Assembly (NCBI GenBank): GCA_964565925.1
Contig: CAZMGV010000021.1
Span: 6,763 to 70,762, forward strand
Length of the DNA: 64,000 bases
Direction of reading: 5' to 3'
DNA from: CAZMGV01 sp964565925
GTDB taxonomy: Bacteria > JAGRBM01 > JAHCIT01
Numbering within the stretch: position 1 is the first letter of the stretch; each line of letters starts with the position of its first letter. Made by a program: the position numbers and the translations under genes. The notes beneath the pieces were generated by a model. The model was not told the DNA's origin, did no database searches, and saw only the letters and a list, made by a program, of their open reading frames with translations. Positions 60,508 through 64,000 of this stretch are shown here, in pieces.

Positions 60508-61995
60508 ATCACAACACTCTCTGCCCTTGGCGATCAGGTCGAACGGAAAGGCCAAGGAATATTCGACGCTTGTGCCTTTCACCCGGAGGTTTGTACACAC
60601 GGAGCGGGCAATTTGGCCGAGCGCCTTGGGCGTGGCGAATTCCAGTGTGGTTTCAAGTTCTTCGGCGAGTTTGTACGCGCTTTCGACGGCATCCAGCCGG
60701 TTGTCACACCGCTTTTCCAGCAGCTCCCGCAGCTCGATTTCCAGCCGGTCCATCTCGTTTCGCCACTGTGCGGAATTCGCAGAGTAGGTTTTGGGATCCA
60801 CCAAGCCGTCCGAATACGCCTCGAATGCCCTTGAGAGCTTTCGCTGCAAGCTCTCGATCTGTTTTTCCAATGCAACCTTTGCGGCTTCGTGCAGTTCGTG
60901 CTCGTTGCGCCGGAACTCTTCCAGACCCCCTAGCAGGATTTCCGCGCCCTCCGGCGGCAGGACAACCCGCCGCGAGAGGTCTGTTAACTGCCTGACTATT
61001 TCCTGCTCCGGGATGAATTCGTGGTCCACCCTGTTCCGCTTGCAGGTTCCGCAGAAGCCGTAGGAATAGCGGCCCTTCTTGGCGAGAAAGAAAGTGATGG
61101 AATTGCCGCAGACGCCGCACTCAAGGACCCCGTTCAGGGGTTTCGGTTCCCTGATCTTCTTCTCGGACCGCCGGTAGTCGGAAAGGCGGTTGAGAATCCT
61201 CTTGTGCGTATCCCAGGAAATAAGCGGCTCGTGCCGGTAGTTCGTGATGAGCTGGCCCTTGGCGTAAAACGGTCCCGCATAGATCGGGTTGGCGACATGC
61301 CTATAGACGGAGTTCCGGTCCAGCGGTTTCCTGTGAAAAGTAATACCGAACTTCTGGGCTTCGATGACGAGCCGGTCGATCGAATAGTTCCCCGTCGCTG
61401 CCAGCTCCAGGAGCTGTTTCATCAGGGGGGCGAGTTGTGGATCGGGTTCGATCCCGCCGCGGGAAATCTTCCGGTACCCCGGAGGGGCCTTATGAGCCCA
61501 ATGCCCCTGTAGGTTCTGCTGGGTCACACACGCCTTCACCCTGGCCGACAGATGCCGGGTCTCGCTCCGGGCGAACATCGCCATCAGGTCGAACCGGTCC
61601 CATTCGGACGGCGGTGAATCCTGATGAAGGTGAAAATGGTCCAGCGCGGCATGAAGATTCTTGCCCTGCACCGTGACGAGTTCGGCCAGCCTGGCGTGAT
61701 CCCAGATGTTCCGGTTCGAGCGGTCGACCTTGTAAAAGACAAGATGCCGGATTTCCGGCGACCTGGCGAACTCCTTGAGCAGCGTGATGAACTTGAGCCG
61801 CTGGTCGTGGAACGTGGCGGTTTCAGCCACCGCCTCCAGGCGAACCAGTTCAAGCCCGCAGTCGCCGCAATATTTCCGTATCGCGTCCGCCTGAAGGCCG
61901 AGCGAAATGCCGCCTCGTGCCTGATCGTCGGAACTGACCCGGGCGAAACCGTACGCCTTGCCGCCCGCCGAAGTCCCCGTATGCTGTCCTGCCAT
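60493..61995 (-). CDS. Large serine recombinase
   Basis: A 500-residue site-specific recombinase. The resolvase domain starts YGFARVSSDDQARGG with the nucleophile Ser in ARVSS, and has the HLVFYKVDRSNRN and MAMFARSETRHLSARVK segments. The Recombinase domain spans about 160-270 (APPGYRKISRG, NPIYAGPFYAKGQL). A zinc-ribbon follows with C-x2-C (VLECGVCGNS) and a second pair FCGTCKRN, then a coiled coil. The ATG at 61995 has GGAGG upstream. The last four codons are inside tRNA-Ser, making this the probable integrase of an element inserted there. Confidence 0.92.
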   Translation of the reverse strand: MAGQHTGTSAGGKAYGFARVSSDDQARGGISLGLQADAIRKYCGDCGLELVRLEAVAETATFHDQRLKFITLLKEFARSPEIRHLVFYKVDRSNRNIWDHARLAELVTVQGKNLHAALDHFHLHQDSPPSEWDRFDLMAMFARSETRHLSARVKACVTQQNLQGHWAHKAPPGYRKISRGGIEPDPQLAPLMKQLLELAATGNYSIDRLVIEAQKFGITFHRKPLDRNSVYRHVANPIYAGPFYAKGQLITNYRHEPLISWDTHKRILNRLSDYRRSEKKIREPKPLNGVLECGVCGNSITFFLAKKGRYSYGFCGTCKRNRVDHEFIPEQEIVRQLTDLSRRVVLPPEGAEILLGGLEEFRRNEHELHEAAKVALEKQIESLQRKLSRAFEAYSDGLVDPKTYSANSAQWRNEMDRLEIELRELLEKRCDNRLDAVESAYKLAEELETTLEFATPKALGQIARSVCTNLRVKGTSVEYSLAFPFDLIAKGRECCDWRRV

Positions 61996-62044
61996 AAACT
62001 GCCGCCTCCAAAGCCACTTACTTTCCGGCAATTCACGCCGGACG

Positions 62045-62281
62045 TCAACCGGTTCTTCGGGCCGCCAGCTTCAGCCTGGCCCGCCGAGGCGGGCTGGAAT
62101 CCACACGCCGCATACCGTTCCGTCCGTTGCGGATGTCGTCAAAAATCTGGAGTAGAGCCCTTACACGGCCGAATGCTTCACCGATTTCCTTTTCCGACGG
62201 AATCCGTCCGGTCACTCGTACCAAAGTTTTACGAAAAGCGTCACCCGGAAGCTTCCCCTTAAGCGAATCACCGGTATCCAT
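62045..62281 (-). CDS. Hypothetical small basic protein
   Basis: A 78-residue frame, basic in its C-terminal half (RRVDSSPPRRARLKLAARRTG) and with a helix-like centre (GEAFGRVRALLQIFDDIRNGRNG). No ribosome site, no motif. It lies 50 bp upstream of the recombinase start on the same strand and could be a small accessory protein such as a recombination directionality factor, but this is only a guess. Confidence 0.3.
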   Translation of the reverse strand: MDTGDSLKGKLPGDAFRKTLVRVTGRIPSEKEIGEAFGRVRALLQIFDDIRNGRNGMRRVDSSPPRRARLKLAARRTG

Positions 62282-62384
62282 GAAGCACCGTGGGGCGGGA
62301 ATAGTTCCCGCTGCCGCCTCGCGTCCCTATCGCAGGGATCGCAGGCTATGTTTCGAGTTACACTTGGTGCTCCCATCCAGGGAG

Positions 62385-62600
62385 TCACGGCTGTTTATCG
62401 TCTTTTTTCTTCGGCCGGATGGTGAAGCGGTAACTTTTCCCGGCCTTCACGGTCACGCATCTGGTACCGCTGTTCAGGATTTCGCCTGTGATCGAGTATT
62501 CAAAGAACCCATGCTCAAGGCCTTCCTCGATAATCTCGACGACCTTACGGGTGGCATCTTCGATCTCCGTGCGGTCCAGTTCCAGATTGGTGCGCCGCAT
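62385..62600 (-). CDS. Hypothetical protein, island operon gene 3
   Basis: A 71-residue protein with an acidic helical N-terminus (DRTEIEDATRKVVEIIEEGLEHG), then a beta-rich part (FEYSITGEILNSG, RCVTVKAGKSYRFTIR) and a Lys/Asp tail. No known family. It starts 3 bp after the stop of the preceding gene, so it is in the same operon. Confidence 0.6.
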   Translation of the reverse strand: MRRTNLELDRTEIEDATRKVVEIIEEGLEHGFFEYSITGEILNSGTRCVTVKAGKSYRFTIRPKKKDDKQP

Positions 62601-62603
62601 GGT

Positions 62604-62882
62604 TCACGCCCTTTCCGGCAGATTCCGGAAACGATGCAAAGGTACAAGCCCTATGGCATCGCGCCGCACCTGAAACCTGACAAGACCGCTTCGGTGAAGC
62701 TCGGAAATAATGTCCCCGAATTCGTCGCCGGTGATGAAATAACCGCTGTCCTCAAAAGCCTCTTTCACAATCCGGATAAACCGGCCCGCCTGCGGATGGC
62801 CGTTCCAGCGTTTGCAGAGGAGCCGGTAAACGGTCTGCGCGCCGGGAGAGAGCGCCGGAACCTGGCGGCTGGTCTCGTTCAT
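62604..62882 (-). CDS. Hypothetical protein, island operon gene 2
   Basis: A 92-residue helical protein (LSPGAQTVYRLLCKRWNGHPQAG, EEFGDIISELHRSGLVRFQ-like) that reads like a small winged-helix domain. Its ATG overlaps the stop of the upstream HTH gene by 4 bp (ATGA), showing translational coupling. Function unknown. Confidence 0.65.
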   Translation of the reverse strand: MNETSRQVPALSPGAQTVYRLLCKRWNGHPQAGRFIRIVKEAFEDSGYFITGDEFGDIISELHRSGLVRFQVRRDAIGLVPLHRFRNLPERA

Positions 62883-63406
62883 TTCTTGCCGCCTTTCGCC
62901 GGACGTTTCGGCGGCTTCACGCCGTGGATCTGCTGATGCGCGGATTTACTCCAGTCCCACCGGACCGGATTGAACACCTCCAGGGGGAGCTGGATCTGCT
63001 CGACGACTTCAACCGTGGCTTCGCCGATCTTTTCCTTGTGGATCACCCGGTCGCGCTTGGGGTGCGTCAGCGCAAGATCACGGGCCCAGGTTTTCCCGTC
63101 CGGTGCCAGCCTGTGCATGATGCTTGACGGCCTGAAACCCTCTTGAAACAGCGCGTCGAAGTTGTTCAGCAGGTAGTTGATCTGGTCGCCGGTCAGATCG
63201 AGGCGGGTCAGCCGGTTCGCCGTCTCTGCCCGGACCAGGTCTTCTTTCGACCAGAAACCGGGCGTACGGGGGCTTCCCGTGTAACCGGCGGGGCGGACGT
63301 AACCCGCGCGGACCAGCCGCATGAGCTTGTCGTAGCTGAGGCCGAGCGCCTTGGCGGCGGTTTCGCTGTCGAGGGTTCCGGGAGGCTGTTGAATGCGCTT
63401 TCTCAT
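62879..63406 (-). CDS. MerR-like helix-turn-helix protein, island operon gene 1
   Basis: A 175-residue protein. TLDSETAAKALGLSYDKLMRLVRAGYVRPAGYTGSPRTPGFWSKEDLVR near the start fits a MerR-family HTH with its Y-I/V-R-P and wing. The region after that (LTGDQINYLLNNFDAL) is helical, the centre strand-rich, and the C-terminus basic (KPPKRPAKGGKK). I chose the ATG at 63406 because a clear promoter lies directly upstream and inside the longer frame from 63460. It may be the regulator or a replication/excision protein of the element. Confidence 0.72.
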   Translation of the reverse strand: MRKRIQQPPGTLDSETAAKALGLSYDKLMRLVRAGYVRPAGYTGSPRTPGFWSKEDLVRAETANRLTRLDLTGDQINYLLNNFDALFQEGFRPSSIMHRLAPDGKTWARDLALTHPKRDRVIHKEKIGEATVEVVEQIQLPLEVFNPVRWDWSKSAHQQIHGVKPPKRPAKGGKK

Positions 63407-63422
63407 ACTTGCAACCAAGCCA

Positions 63423-63451
63423 AATATAGGTGTTTCGCAGGATAAACGCAA
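63423..63451 (-). promoter_or_regulatory. Promoter of the island operon
   Basis: On the minus strand TTGCGT (63446-63451), exactly 17-nt spacer, TATATT (63423-63428). Its -10 is about 16 nt before the ATG, so the message would have almost no leader, which agrees with the missing ribosome site. Confidence 0.6.
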
Positions 63452-64000
63452 GACCCCCAACTAAAATCAGGTGTGAAAATCCAAAACACCAGCGCCGTTC
63501 CACGCGCGTACCAAGGGAGCCCGTGCTCTCGGCAGATTCACACCTGAATTTCGTCGCCTCTCGCCAGACTCACACGGGATATTCATCCAGACACACTGCC
63601 GCGCTCCGGAACGGGGGGCACCGCGCGCGTTCAAGGCTGAACCGGGTATTTCGAGGGATTTCCCCCGAAAACGGCGTACCGGATTGACCGGGGATTGACG
63701 AAGTTCAGCGTCTTTACGCGGTCGCGGCGGCACTGGTCACTGAGGCCGGTCCCGCCTTGCGCCGTAACCCGGTATCCCCAATTCCCACGCAAGTCCAAAG
63801 TCGTCGCACCGTCAAGAAATCGACGCCGGTAGTGCCCCACCAGGTGGCCCTTTGCGTGCCGACTGGCGGCCGCTGCTGACTTTCGGTCCGCAACCATGGC
63901 GGCCCTCCCGCCACCGCCTAAGCGCTTCCTGTACCGCCACACGTTCGTATGGCCTCGCCGCGCCCCGTCTGGACGTGCCTGTCCGGGTCCGAGGGGTGAT
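63452..64000. other. Non-coding or undetermined stretch with inverted 11-mers
   Basis: No convincing gene here. TCAGGTGTGAA at 63467-63477 and its exact inverse TTCACACCTGA at 63537-63547 lie upstream of the operon promoter and may bind a regulator. A 103-residue minus frame (63631-63942) has no recognisable features. Confidence 0.4.

Larger units (their letters stand above)
60505..64000. mobile_element. Putative integrated element at tRNA-Ser, one end only
   Basis: A serine recombinase at the tRNA 3' end, facing it, followed by small minus-strand genes of unknown function, is the usual layout of an integrative element. The distal boundary and the second attachment site are not in the window; no copy of the tRNA 3' end was seen further right. 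Confidence 0.4.

Noticed and set aside
63631..63942. 103-codon minus-strand frame near the window end
   Set aside because: No ribosome site, biased composition and no motif; could be a fragment but is not supportable.

Overview
This 64 kb window is a chromosomal segment of a GC-rich Gram-negative bacterium. The genes are dense, on both strands, and carry many type II lipoprotein and Sec signal peptides. The mix is an acyl-CoA/beta-oxidation set, a lipase maturation factor-like protein, a membrane desaturase, DUF3015, DUF4105 and DUF4124 envelope proteins, a CarD/Tudor-like regulator, SMC-partner ScpAB and a sigma-54 amt-glnB unit. It suggests an uncultured proteobacterium of the old delta grade; I cannot place it more precisely by eye. 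A run of ten Ns at 47029-47038 shows it is a draft scaffold.

Layout. 0-2 kb: three small Cys-rich lipoproteins, two of them paralogues. 2-6 kb: thioredoxin reductase, lipase maturation factor-like membrane protein, unknown membrane protein. 6-22 kb: lipid metabolism block with alpha/beta hydrolase, hotdog thioesterase plus dienoyl-CoA isomerase-like crotonase, sulfotransferase, chemoreceptor, ferritin-like diiron protein, AMP-dependent acyl ligase, envelope proteins, a RiPP-precursor-like small peptide, a long-chain acyl-CoA dehydrogenase with a double GST_N protein, and a two-subunit acyl-CoA dehydrogenase pair. Three intergenic regions here carry clean operator-like palindromes, one covering two divergent promoters, yet no TetR/GntR-type regulator gene lies in the window. 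22-24 kb: tandemly duplicated lipoprotein cassette with conserved leader, operator and terminator. 24-35 kb: glycosyltransferase, scpA-scpB, tRNA-Arg, alkaline phosphatase, fatty acid desaturase, RhlE-type helicase, amino acid ABC transporter with fused binding protein and permease. 35-40.5 kb: two zinc alcohol dehydrogenases, epimerase, zinc-ribbon/ankyrin membrane protein and a Mu gp27-like protein, interspersed with palindromic repeats, one embedded in frame in a coding sequence. 40.5-60 kb: mostly housekeeping and signalling (class I aldolase, Lon-N protein, DMT exporter, DksA/TraR, NagZ, repeated-HTH regulator, RlmE, degenerate histidine kinase, GlnB, Amt, IspH, histidine kinase, GT4, glyoxalase, ferredoxin-NADP reductase, TlpA-like protein). 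60.4-64 kb: tRNA-Ser whose 3' end is overlapped by a serine recombinase gene, followed by small genes of unknown function; this looks like one end of an integrated element that continues past the window.

The most notable signals are: a textbook sigma-54 promoter that also corrects the amt start codon; the 8.3 kb palindrome; the in-frame palindromic insertion; the kinase/receiver fusion that has lost its catalytic residues; the lipoprotein cassette whose non-coding parts are better conserved than its protein; the maturase-less RiPP-like peptide; and the tRNA-Ser/recombinase overlap.
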